Of a DNA stretch of 48,684 nucleotides, positions 26,801 to 35,900 are shown piece after piece. Under the pieces are notes generated by a model, which saw only the letters and a program-made list of their open reading frames with translations, was not told the DNA's origin and did no database searches. How positions within the stretch are numbered: position 1 is the first letter of the stretch; every line of letters begins with the position of its first letter. This DNA is from Comamonadaceae bacterium (lineage in GTDB: Bacteria; Pseudomonadota; Gammaproteobacteria; Burkholderiales; Burkholderiaceae_C). The translations under genes and the position numbers were made by a program. The stretch spans positions 1 through 48,684 of the forward strand of contig CANGNS010000024.1 of NCBI GenBank assembly GCA_947455465.1, written 5' to 3'.

Positions 26801-28618
26801 TTAAACGTAGTCCTTGTACTTATCTAAAAAGCGCACCGGTTTAGACAGCGCGTCGCGGCGGAAGGGGTCTCCCAATTCACGGGTACACATGATCTCGATG
26901 ACGCAGGTTTTTCCTTCCTTCATCTGCATGTTGATCGCGCGCTTGAAAGCGGGACCTACGTCTTCGAGCTTGTCCACCACGATGCCTTCTGCACCCATGG
27001 CAATTGCAATACCGGCAAAGCTTTCACTTTCTAGTTCGCCGGCCACAAAGCGGCGGTTGTAAAAGTCCACCTGGTTTTTCTTTTCTGCGCCCCATTGGCG
27101 GTTATGGAAGACCACGGCGGTGACGGGAATATCGTGGCGCACAGCGGTCATGAGTTCGGACATGCTCATACCCCAAGCGCCGTCGCCCGCGTAGGCCACG
27201 GCGGGGCGGTCCATTGCGGCAGCTTTGGCACCGATCATGGTGGGCAGCGAGTAGCCGCAGTTACCAAAGCTCATAGGCGCGAAAAAGCTGCGCGGCTCCT
27301 CAAAGCGCAAATAGCTATTGGCCACCGCGTTGATATTGCCGATGTCCGTGGACACCATCACGCGCGGGGGCATGGCTTTTTCTAGCTCGCGCAGCACCTG
27401 GCGTGGGTGCAAATAGGTGCCGCCAGTGGGTGTGCGTTCGCTCTTGGCTTCTTCGATCATGTCCAGGCTATAGGGGTCGCGCTCGTGGGTCCAACTGTCC
27501 AGCTCTTTTTCCCAGGCCGCTTTCTCGGTGGCAATGGTGGCGGCGCGCTGCGCTTTGGTGGCGTCGCTGGCCAGCGTCATGCTGCTTAAGCGGCGCAGCA
27601 ACTCTTTGGCCACCGCTTTGGCGTCGCCGTGGATGCCCACGGTGATTTTCTTGACCAGCCCTAAATTGGTGTGGTCGGTCTCCACCTGGATGATCTTGGC
27701 GTCTTTGGGCCAGTAGTCCATGCCGTGCTGGGGCAGGGTGCCAAACGGGCCCATGCGCGAACCCAGTGCGATCACCACATCGGCCTGCGCGATCAACTTC
27801 ATCGCCGCCTTGGAGCCTTGGTAACCCAGCGGGCCGGCCCACAGCGGGTGGCTGGCGGGGAAGGAGTCGTTGCGCAAATAGCCATTGGCCACCGGCGCGC
27901 CCAGGCGCTCGGCCAAGGCTACGCACTCAGCCACCGCGTCGCCCATCACCACGCCGCCACCCGACAGGATGACCGGGAACTTGGCATGTGCCAACATTTC
28001 CACAGCAGCGGCCAGACTGTTTTCGCCACCATGGCCGCGCTCCACGCGCATGGGCTTGGGGATTTCGCACTGGATTTCGCCGTAAAAGTAGTCGCGCGGG
28101 ATATTGAGCTGGGTCGGGCCCATCTCTGACATGGCGCGGTCAAAGCAGCGGCCGGTGTACTCGGCCATGCGCTTGGGGTTGTTCACATGACCCTGGTATT
28201 TGGTGAACTCCTGAAACATCGGCAGCTGGTGCGCCTCCTGAAAGCCGCCCAGGCCCATGCCCATGGTGCCGGTCTCGGGCGTGATCATCACCACCGGGCT
28301 GTGCGACCAATAGGCGGCTGCAATGGCGGTGACGCAGTTGCTGATGCCGGGGCCGTTTTGTCCGATGACCACGCCATGGCGGCCCGAGACGCGGGCATAA
28401 CCGTCGGCCATGTGGCCTGCGCCTTGCTCATGCACCACCGGCACCAAGCGGATACCGGCCGGGGCGAAGATGTCCATGGCGTCCATAAAGGCCGAGCCCA
28501 TGATGCCGAAGATGTCGGTCACGCCATTGGCGACCATGGTCTCGACAAAGGCCTCGGAAGGCGTCATTTTTTGCACGCCGCTCACGACGGTGCGATTGTC
28601 TTTTGGGGCTTGGTGCAT
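26801..28618 (-). CDS. xsc: Sulfoacetaldehyde acetyltransferase
   Basis: A 605-residue thiamine diphosphate enzyme. It splits sulfoacetaldehyde with phosphate into acetyl phosphate and sulfite. The ThDP-activating glutamate is Glu64 in VHEQGAGHMADG; the ThDP-binding motif starts at Gly478 (GDGAWGMS) and ends at Asn506 (HNRQWGAEK). Xsc-type segments include GIMGSAFMDAMDIF, QEFTKYQGHVNNPKR and QLNIPRDYFYGE. The ATG at 28618 has AGGAG 8 bases upstream. It is the first gene of the xsc-pta-soeABC set and is divergent from an IclR regulator. Confidence 0.96.
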   Translation of the reverse strand: MHQAPKDNRTVVSGVQKMTPSEAFVETMVANGVTDIFGIMGSAFMDAMDIFAPAGIRLVPVVHEQGAGHMADGYARVSGRHGVVIGQNGPGISNCVTAIAAAYWSHSPVVMITPETGTMGMGLGGFQEAHQLPMFQEFTKYQGHVNNPKRMAEYTGRCFDRAMSEMGPTQLNIPRDYFYGEIQCEIPKPMRVERGHGGENSLAAAVEMLAHAKFPVILSGGGVVMGDAVAECVALAERLGAPVANGYLRNDSFPASHPLWAGPLGYQGSKAAMKLIAQADVVIALGSRMGPFGTLPQHGMDYWPKDAKIIQVETDHTNLGLVKKITVGIHGDAKAVAKELLRRLSSMTLASDATKAQRAATIATEKAAWEKELDSWTHERDPYSLDMIEEAKSERTPTGGTYLHPRQVLRELEKAMPPRVMVSTDIGNINAVANSYLRFEEPRSFFAPMSFGNCGYSLPTMIGAKAAAMDRPAVAYAGDGAWGMSMSELMTAVRHDIPVTAVVFHNRQWGAEKKNQVDFYNRRFVAGELESESFAGIAIAMGAEGIVVDKLEDVGPAFKRAINMQMKEGKTCVIEIMCTRELGDPFRRDALSKPVRFLDKYKDYV

Positions 28619-28653
28619 GAAAGCGTCTCCTGGGTAAAAATTTGCTGCATCGC

Positions 28654-28675
28654 ACCAAAACCATGGTGTTTTGGT
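28654..28675. promoter_or_regulatory. Inverted repeat in the xsc leader
   Basis: ACCAAAAC (28654-28661) and GTTTTGGT (28668-28675) are perfect 8-base arms around a 6-base spacer. It lies 36 bases before the xsc start and downstream of the predicted xsc promoter, where a bound repressor or an mRNA hairpin could act. Confidence 0.55.
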
Positions 28676-28683
28676 ACAAATCG

Positions 28684-28698
28684 TTCCGAAAAACGGAA
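28684..28698. promoter_or_regulatory. Candidate IclR-type operator TTCCG-N5-CGGAA
   Basis: TTCCG (28684-28688), AAAAA, CGGAA (28694-28698) form a 15-base palindrome. Size and TTCC/GGAA ends resemble sites used by IclR-family proteins. It lies just downstream of the predicted xsc -10 box, at about +4 to +18, a repressing position. The divergent IclR protein is the obvious ligand; this is inferred. Confidence 0.55.
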
Positions 28699-28708
28699 AT
28701 TGCAGCCC

Positions 28709-28737
28709 ACTATAGCCAAATCCATCCTTTGATGCAA
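28709..28737 (-). promoter_or_regulatory. Predicted xsc promoter
   Basis: On the minus strand, TTGCAT (28737-28732) and TATAGT (28714-28709) are separated by 17 bases. The -10 box matches the sigma-70 consensus at five of six positions and the -35 at three. Transcription would begin near 28702, giving a leader of about 84 bases before xsc. Confidence 0.45.
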
Positions 28738-28742
28738 GCCAA

Positions 28743-28759
28743 ATACCATTTTACGGTAT
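28743..28759. promoter_or_regulatory. Inverted repeat upstream of the xsc -35 box
   Basis: ATACC (28743-28747) and GGTAT (28755-28759) flank a 7-base spacer. Relative to the predicted xsc start it spans about -41 to -57, an activator position, and it is 52 bases before the iclR start. It may be a second site for the divergent regulator. Confidence 0.4.
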
Positions 28760-28810
28760 GAATCATTCCATTTATTGCGTCAATAGCGGCTTTTGCCGTA
28801 TCATGCCGCC

Positions 28811-29644
28811 ATGCCTACGCTGACTGCCTTGCCGTCCTCCAACCCGCTGGAAATCAACGGGGACACGCCCACGCTGCGCCTGTTTGGGCTTTTGGAAGTC
28901 ATCGCCTCGAAAGACCAATACTTCTCCCTGCAAAGCCTGGCTGACGAGACCGCGCTGCCCAAGCCCACTTTGCACCGCATGCTGCAGCAACTCGAGGCCG
29001 CGCATTTGCTCACCCGCAGCAGCGACGGCCGCCTTTACGGCACCGGCCTGCGCTTGCGCCGCCTGGCTGAAAACCTGCTGCTCAACGACACCGCCCATGG
29101 CGCACGCCACGCGGTGCTGCGCCAACTGGTCAGCGAAGTGGGCGAGAGCTGCAACCTCACGGCTTTGAGTGGCAGCGAGGTCATTTACCTGGACCGGGTG
29201 GAGACGCCCGCGCCGCTGCGCTTTTATTTGCACCCCGGCTCGCGCGTGCCGGTGCACTGCTCGGCCAGCGGAAAAATCTTTTTAAGCCAGATGACGCCGG
29301 CCCAGCGCCAGCGCCTGCTGGCGCACGCCCCGTTAGAGGCCTACACGCCCAAAACCCTGACACAGCCCGAAGCCCTGGAGGCCGAAATCCGCAGCGTCAA
29401 GCGCCAAGGCTTTGCCCTGGACAACGAAGAGTTTTTGCCTGGCCTTTTGTGCGTCGCGGTGGGCGTGCCCGCCCTGGGCGGGCGTTCCAACCTATGCATC
29501 GCCGTCCAAGCGCCCATGATGCGCATGACCGCCGACAAAGCCCTGGCCCTGCTGCCCGCCCTGCAAAAAGCCGCCCTGGCCTTAAGCCAGATAGAGGCCG
29601 ACGCAACCCCGCTGGCCACTTCCAGCGCCGCAGCCCGCGCTTAA
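28811..29644 (+). CDS. IclR-family transcriptional regulator, divergent from xsc
   Basis: A 277-residue IclR protein from the ATG at 28811. The N-terminal winged helix includes FSLQSLADETALPKPTLHRML (about residues 38-57), given as FSLQSLADETALPK plus PTLHRML. The effector domain contains VIYLDRVETP, HCSASGKIFLSQM and GFALDNEEFLPGLLCVAVGV. It is divergent from xsc-pta-soeABC, with three inverted repeats between them, so it very likely controls sulfonate breakdown. It is also the first gene of a tight run with cobS and cobT. The effector may be a sulfonate or sulfoacetaldehyde. Confidence 0.92.
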   Translation: MPTLTALPSSNPLEINGDTPTLRLFGLLEVIASKDQYFSLQSLADETALPKPTLHRMLQQLEAAHLLTRSSDGRLYGTGLRLRRLAENLLLNDTAHGARHAVLRQLVSEVGESCNLTALSGSEVIYLDRVETPAPLRFYLHPGSRVPVHCSASGKIFLSQMTPAQRQRLLAHAPLEAYTPKTLTQPEALEAEIRSVKRQGFALDNEEFLPGLLCVAVGVPALGGRSNLCIAVQAPMMRMTADKALALLPALQKAALALSQIEADATPLATSSAAARA

Positions 29645-29658
29645 GCCCTTTGCCCACC

Positions 29659-30609
29659 ATGACCTTGCCCGCCTCACCCTCTTTGCACCGCGTTTCGGTG
29701 CGCACGGTGTTTGGTATTGACAGCGACTTGCAGGTGCCCGCCTTCAGCGCCCCAGCCGAGCTGGTGCCCGAGGTGGACGCGGCCTACCGCTTCAACACCG
29801 ACGTCACGCTGGCCTTGCTGGCCGGTTTTACGCACAACCGGCGCGTGCTGCTCCAAGGCATGCACGGCACCGGCAAGTCCACGCACATCGAGCAAGTGGC
29901 CGCGCGGCTCAACTGGCCCTGCGTGCGCGTCAACCTGGACGGCCACATCAGCCGCCTGGACCTGGTGGGCCGCGACGCAGTGGTGCTGCGCGAAGGCCAG
30001 CAAGTCACCGAGTTTCAAGAAGGCATCGTGCCCTGGGCTTTGCAGCGCCCGGTGGCGCTGATCTTTGACGAGTACGACGCGGGCCGGCCCGACGTCATGT
30101 TTGTCATCCAGCGCGTGCTCGAGCGCGACGGCCACTTCACCTTGCTCGACCAAAACCGGGTTATCCGCCCGCATGCGCAGTTTCGTCTGTTTGCCACCAG
30201 CAACACCATTGGCCAGGGCAACCTCAACGGCCTGTACTTCGGCGCCCAGCGCCTGAACCACGCGCAGCTGGACCGTTGGGACGTGGTGGCGGCGCTCAAT
30301 TATTTGCCCGCCGACCAAGAGGCCGCCATCGTGGCTGCGCGCGTGCCTGCCATGGCGGCGCAGCCCCAGGTGCTGGCGCAGATGGTGGCCTTGGCCGACC
30401 TCACGCGCAAAGGCTTTGCCGCTGGCGACTTATCGGCGCTGATGTCGCCGCGCACCGTCATCAGCTGGGCTGAAAACCTGCAGATCTTTGGCGACCTGGC
30501 CACCGCCTTGCGTCTGTCGTTTGCCAACAAATGTGACGAGGCCGAGCAGCCGCTGGTGGCCGAATACTTCCAGCGCTGCTTCGACCGCCCGCTGTTCCCC
30601 GCCGCCTGA
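29659..30609 (+). CDS. cobS: AAA+ ATPase, CobS-type (cobaltochelatase subunit family)
   Basis: A 316-residue AAA+ ATPase starting 14 bases after the iclR stop. Walker A is GMHGTGKS (67-74) and Walker B is LIFDEYD (134-140). RVNLDGHISRLDLVGRDA, GRPDVMFVIQRVLE, FATSNT and QLDRWDVV match CobS closely. CobS and CobT power cobalt insertion into hydrogenobyrinic acid diamide by CobN in aerobic B12 synthesis. No cobN or other cob gene is in the window. Its linkage with the sulfonate regulator suggests either chance or a different client. Confidence 0.9.
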   Translation: MTLPASPSLHRVSVRTVFGIDSDLQVPAFSAPAELVPEVDAAYRFNTDVTLALLAGFTHNRRVLLQGMHGTGKSTHIEQVAARLNWPCVRVNLDGHISRLDLVGRDAVVLREGQQVTEFQEGIVPWALQRPVALIFDEYDAGRPDVMFVIQRVLERDGHFTLLDQNRVIRPHAQFRLFATSNTIGQGNLNGLYFGAQRLNHAQLDRWDVVAALNYLPADQEAAIVAARVPAMAAQPQVLAQMVALADLTRKGFAAGDLSALMSPRTVISWAENLQIFGDLATALRLSFANKCDEAEQPLVAEYFQRCFDRPLFPAA

Positions 30610-30616
30610 GCGCAGC

Positions 30617-32428
30617 ATGGCCGAGGCCGCCCACGACTCGGTGCAAGCGCAGGTGCGCCGCCAACAGCGGCTCGACGCCTTGTGCGCCGCCACCGTGCGC
30701 GCCCTGAGCGCGCGCACCGACGTGCAGCGCCGCGCCAACCACTGGTTTGCCGGCACGCAGCAGTTGCCTAGCTTTGCGCCGCACTTGCATCCGCAAACGG
30801 CTTTGCACATACCTGCGTTAGCCGCAGAGCCTAGCGCCAGCCAGCACAGCGCGCGCCCCCATCACGCCGAGCACGTCACGCACGCCGCCCTTGCCGATGG
30901 CCGGGGCGCTGCCGACGGCACCGCGCTGCGCCTGCGCTACAGCGATGCGCAGCTGCACCGCCAATTGCGCCCGGCCTTGCCTATGGCGCGCCGGGTGTTT
31001 GATGTGCTGGAGCAATACCGCGTCGAATCCCTGGTGCCCGACACCTGGCCGGGCGTGCGCCGCAATCTGCACGCGCGCTTTAGCGCCTGGTCAGAGGCTT
31101 TTGTGACGGCGCGCCTGCACGAGTCAGCGCAAGGCCTGCTGTTGCTGACCGTGGCGCAGGTGGGCCGCGCGCGCGTGACCGGCGAGCCTATGGACGAGGC
31201 GCTGCAAGACATGCTCGAGGCCACCCGCTTTGGGCTGGCGCCGCACATCGGCCACGCCCTGGCCGCCTTGCGCCGCAGCCGCCACGACCAGGCCGCGTAC
31301 GCCGAGCACGCGCTGGCCATTGCCGCCGTCGTGGCTGCGCTGAGCGAGAGCGCTAAAACCCAGGCCGCACAAGACAAAAACACCGCCCCCGACGAGCCCG
31401 ACGACGAAGACGCCTGGCTCCAAATCTGGGTGGACTTTGAGGCCAGCGAGGACAGTGGCTGGGCCAGCGCCTTGCTGGCGCGCGAAAGCGCTGCCCAGGC
31501 GCCACCCAGCTACCGCGTTTTCACCACCCAGTACGACAAAGAAGTGGCCGCGCAAGACCTGGTGCGCCCCGCGCAGTTGCAAGAGCTGCGCGCCACGCTG
31601 GACGCGGCGGTGCGCCAGCGCGCCATCAGCCCAACGCAGTGGGCGCGCCGCCTGCAAGCCCTGCTGGCCCGCCCGGCCATAGACGGCTGGGACAGCGGGC
31701 AGGAAAGCGGCCACATAGACGGGCGGCGCTTGGCGCAGCTGGTGGCCGCACCGGCCGAGCGGCGCCTGTTTCGCCTGCCGCACAGCGCGCCGCGCGCCGA
31801 TGTGGCGCTGGCGCTGCTCATCGATTGCTCGGGCTCCATGAAGCAGCACATGGAGCGCCTGGCGCCGCTGCTCGATGTCTTGGTGCGCGCGCTGGAGATG
31901 GCCGGCGCCCAGACCGAAGTGCTGGGCTACACCACCGGCGCCTGGAACGGCGGGCGCGCCCTGCGCGACTGGCGCCGCCAGGGCAAACCCGCGCAGCCCG
32001 GCAGGCTCAATGAGCTGTGCCACATCGTGTTCAAAGACAGCGCACGGCCTTGGCGCCGATCACGCCACGGACTGGCTGCGCTGCTCAAGCCCGAGCTGTT
32101 CCGCGAATGCGTGGACGGCGAAGCCCTGCGCTGGGCCGCTGCGCGCCTGCAGGCGCTGGAGGTAGAGCGCCGCTATCTCTTGGTGTTCTCGGACGGCAGC
32201 CCCATGGATGGCGCCACCGTGCTGGCCAATGACAGCCACTACCTGGACCGCGACTTGCTGCACAGCGCCCGGCGCATAGAGCGCGAGGGCGCAGTCGCGC
32301 TGCGCGGCATTGGCCTGGGGCTGGACCTGAGCGCGTTTTTTGGGCGCAGCGTGGTGCTCGATCTGGAGCAACAAAGCCCGGCCCAGGCATTGGCTGACAT
32401 CGTGGGCACTTTGGCCTTGCAGCGCTGA
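30617..32428 (+). CDS. cobT: CobT-type VWA-domain protein (cobaltochelatase subunit family)
   Basis: A 603-residue protein from the ATG at 30617, 7 bases after the cobS stop. A helical N-terminal region is followed by a short acidic stretch (DEPDDEDAW) and a C-terminal von Willebrand A domain with MIDAS motif Asp403-Cys-Ser-Gly-Ser407. The segments RLAQLVAAP and LVFSDGSPMDGATVLAND match CobT, where SDG.P.D is characteristic. It is the expected partner of CobS. The acidic region looks short compared with classical CobT. No CobN large subunit is in view. Confidence 0.87.
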   Translation: MAEAAHDSVQAQVRRQQRLDALCAATVRALSARTDVQRRANHWFAGTQQLPSFAPHLHPQTALHIPALAAEPSASQHSARPHHAEHVTHAALADGRGAADGTALRLRYSDAQLHRQLRPALPMARRVFDVLEQYRVESLVPDTWPGVRRNLHARFSAWSEAFVTARLHESAQGLLLLTVAQVGRARVTGEPMDEALQDMLEATRFGLAPHIGHALAALRRSRHDQAAYAEHALAIAAVVAALSESAKTQAAQDKNTAPDEPDDEDAWLQIWVDFEASEDSGWASALLARESAAQAPPSYRVFTTQYDKEVAAQDLVRPAQLQELRATLDAAVRQRAISPTQWARRLQALLARPAIDGWDSGQESGHIDGRRLAQLVAAPAERRLFRLPHSAPRADVALALLIDCSGSMKQHMERLAPLLDVLVRALEMAGAQTEVLGYTTGAWNGGRALRDWRRQGKPAQPGRLNELCHIVFKDSARPWRRSRHGLAALLKPELFRECVDGEALRWAAARLQALEVERRYLLVFSDGSPMDGATVLANDSHYLDRDLLHSARRIEREGAVALRGIGLGLDLSAFFGRSVVLDLEQQSPAQALADIVGTLALQR

Positions 32429-32462
32429 GCACCGGCCATCTCGCGCCAGGTACCTGGCCCTT

Positions 32463-32479
32463 GGCCTTGAGACAAGGCC
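32463..32479. terminator. Hairpin between convergent cobT and pilE
   Basis: GGCCTTG (32463-32469) pairs with CAAGGCC (32473-32479) across AGA. It lies in the 52-base gap between the two stops, next to the 12-base palindrome CCAGGTACCTGG (32446-32457). No T-run follows on either strand, so its use as a terminator is tentative. Confidence 0.45.
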
Positions 32480-32480
32480 C

Positions 32481-32930
32481 TTACTTCCAGCAGCTATCGG
32501 CCGTCGTGCCTGCCGCATTGCCTGCTAAGCCCCGCTGCCCGGCCTGCGTGAGCGTAAAGGTACCGCATTTGTCACTTGCCATGCTGCCGCCTGCGCGCGG
32601 TGCCGCCTGCAGGATGAAGGTGGCTACAGTGGGCGCGGGCGTGGCAAAGCCGATGTTGTAGTTTTGGCTGCCCGAAGCCGCCGAGCGCGGCACCCGTGCC
32701 AGCGCATCGGGAATGGCCACGGCGTTACCGGCACGGTTTTGCGCATAGCTGTCGTTTTGCGAGTAAAAGCGCTGCATGTACTGCGCCGCCTCCAAAAGCT
32801 GCGCTTTGGCTTCGGCGCGCTTGGATCGGTTGATGTTTTCGGTATAGCTGGGCATGGCGATGGCTGCAATCGTCATGACGATGGCCAGCACCACCATGAT
32901 TTCTACCAGGGTAAATCCGCGCTGATGCAT
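32481..32930 (-). CDS. pilE: Type IV pilus minor pilin PilE
   Basis: A 149-residue type IV pilin-like protein. The short leader MHQRG is followed by FTLVE, the prepilin peptidase site, with Glu at +5, and then a hydrophobic helix (IMVVLAIVMTIAAIAMP). Two cysteines near the C-terminus (KCGTF and SCWK) would close the D-loop. It is the last gene of the minor-pilin operon, 49 bases behind pilY1. PilE here means the minor pilin of the fimU-pilVWXY1E set, not a major pilin. Confidence 0.92.
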   Translation of the reverse strand: MHQRGFTLVEIMVVLAIVMTIAAIAMPSYTENINRSKRAEAKAQLLEAAQYMQRFYSQNDSYAQNRAGNAVAIPDALARVPRSAASGSQNYNIGFATPAPTVATFILQAAPRAGGSMASDKCGTFTLTQAGQRGLAGNAAGTTADSCWK

Positions 32931-32979
32931 AAGCTTTGCTGAGTTAGTGTTGTAGGAAAAAATGCAAAACTAAGTTGCT

Positions 32980-35900
32980 TTAGGGCGGCGTCACGATCTG
33001 GCGCCAAGCGCGCCGCACCAAAGCCTGATTACCGTTAAAGGCCTTTTGGTCGGTCGCAGAGACCAGCACACCTTTGGTGCCCGCTACTTTGGATTGGGTC
33101 ACACTGGCCCGTGAAATTGTGGGCGTTTTATAGCCCACCACTGCGGTGGTGTCGCTGGCATTGATTACACCGTCACCATTGGTATCGAGCGTAGGCCGCG
33201 CTGCGTTGTAGCTGCCGGTAAATGGGTCCAGCAGATAGCCATTGAGGGCAAAGCTGCTGGGGTTGCAGGATATGGCATCGCCCGCCGCCGCAGTGCGGCG
33301 GACTACGCTCTCCACGTAAATGCGTCCTAGCGCCGGCTGGGGGTCGTAGATCACGCGTTCACTGGCAGCAAGCTGCGCATACCAACCCCGTTTGGTGGCG
33401 TAATCCACGCTGTTGTTCGAGGAGGTATAAAACGTTTTTGTGCTGCCGTCGGGCTGTTGCACGTCGGTCGAAGTCACGGTTTGCGCCACCAGGGTGCTGC
33501 TGTCGGCGAGGTTGTTGCTGCTGGCCAGCGCACTGGTGCCCACCGGGTCATTGTCCCAGACGCTGTAGATATAGCCGCGGTCTGTCGTGCCCGGGTCGGA
33601 AGATTCAAACATTTTCCCAGTGCCAAAAATCACCATGAGCCCCTTGACGGGGTGGGCAATGAGCCCCGGCGCCGCCGTGATGGGCAAGGATGTTTTGATT
33701 AAAGGCTTTTTGGCTACCTGGGGCGTAAAGGCTAAGTTCCAGTTGCTGCTATTGGTGTCAGACAGGTCAAACTTCCACATATTGCCCTTCAGGTCGCCCG
33801 CATAGGCCGCCACGATTTCGCGCGCGGCATTGCGAATCACACGCACCCCGCCCAGGCCGTTTTTGTTAGCAGCGGTATTGGCGCCCACGCCGGTATCTAT
33901 CTTTTTGATTAGCGCACCGGTCAAGGCATTGACGATGAATAAGCTGGCCTGCCCGCTGGCGCTGGCATAGCCGTTGTTGATCAGCACCGCATACTGCCCG
34001 TTGCGCATGAGGCCGGCTTCAAATTTGGACAAGGTGTGACCTAGCTCTGAAAAGCCGCTGGTGGTGTCGCTGATCTCCCAAAGCACATCCGTTGCGCCGG
34101 GGGCGGCGGCATTGGCACCCGTCGGAATATTGATGGCAAACACCGTTTTGGCGCCCGCGCCAGTGCTTGTCACCACGATGTTGCGCCATTTGGCTGCTGT
34201 GGTGTCGTAGGCATCAAGTTCGGTGATTTGCCCGTCCACAAAATAGCGATGCGAATAGGTGGGGCTGGCGAAATTAAAAAATTTACCAAGTTGGCTGCTG
34301 GGGATGTAAGCAAAATCCTCATCGCCAGTATTGGCGTTAAAGGCGTGCAACATGCCGTCATTGGCGCCCACATAAACCCGCTCAGGGCGGGCCCTTTTTG
34401 CCGCCAGAAAGCTGCGGTAGCTGCTATAGCCAGCGCCAGTGGACAAGTCGTATTGTGAATCCAGGCCCGAGCCCACCAGCAAAGGGCTGGAGTTAATGAT
34501 GTCGCCTAACGCGCTGCCACGGTAGCGGTAGCCTTGGCCCTCTAGGCTACGGTCGCCGCGCACATAGTTGGTCAAGTTTTGAAGGTCGGCACTGGTTTGG
34601 GTCACCCCAGCGTTGACGCTGGGCAAGTCATTTTTTGAAAACGCTCGCGCCGTAGAGCCTGACATCGTAAAAATTTTCCGGTCGGCGGGCAGGTTTACGC
34701 GCAAGCGGTCGGTCGCGCTCCAGGCCAGCGTACCTTCGCTTCCGTCTGCATTGAGGTTGAAGGCCCCCAGATCACCGCCCCAGGGGATGGTCGTGTAAGA
34801 GGGTTTGAATTTTTTAGACGTTTGTGACAGGTACTGCCCCGAAACCTGCACCTGGGCATCGCTGCCTCCACGCGAGTTGCTCATGTCGCGCTGAATGCTG
34901 CTGATTGCATTGACCACCGACTCGGGTCCGGTTACGTGGAACAACTTACCCCGACTGTTGAGGGCGGCGTGAAGGGTATCGTCAATTTTTTGGGATTCTG
35001 TTGCTGTTGCGCTCGTTGGGTCGGGCCAGCTTTTGGTGCCGTTGGTCAGGGCTTGCATGTCGGTGGCGGAGTCGCCATCGATTGTTTTGGATAAATTGAA
35101 CATCAGGTAGTAGTTCGTCAGATGCTGCCAGTTGGCTGGGTCGGTGGCCGTGCCGTTGACCGTATCGGTCATGTCGGGGCGCAAGTCATTGGCCCAGTAG
35201 TACATGGAAATATCGGCCAAGGTGTTGGACCATGGGTCTGAATAGGGCTTTGTAGCTATGTAGTTACCCCCTTGGTTGGTGCCGTCCACATTGCCGCGAT
35301 TTGTTGCCAGTGCATATTTGGTCCATCCGCCATCGGTTACCGCCACGTGGTAATTGCGTCGGCAGCTAAGTTGAGCGGTTTGGTCTGTAGCGTCGCCGGG
35401 GCTGTTACCCCAGGGGCCCGCGTTGTCCATTCTTTTAAAGTAGGTGCCTACCGCCTCTAGTTCTTCGCGTAATGTCGTATCTCCTGCAGTTCCTATTTTG
35501 GCGATCCAGTCCATGAAATGCTGCGCGGTGGTTTGTGTTTTTCCGTTCAGCGTTACGGTTTGGTCCCAGCGGCGCACACCTTGCGCGATGTATTTGGAAG
35601 ACTGTCCATCGACCGAGCTGCTGCCTTTGCTCAGCGTACCCCATCCGACCCTGAAGTTGCCCGGCAAGTTGGCAAAGGCTTGGGCCACCGTACCGATGGC
35701 CAGGCCGCGCTTGGTTTTGTAGTAGCTAAACCAATTGGCAAAATTGGTTTGTTCTTCAGCCAGCGTGCACTTGTTGGCGAGGGTGACACAGTCAGTGCGG
35801 TTTGCGCTTTTGACGGCGGGGTCCGGTGGATAGCTGGTGTTGCCTACTGGAATTGCTGTGGCGGGCTGGTCAATTTTGACGGTTACATACTTACTCATGT

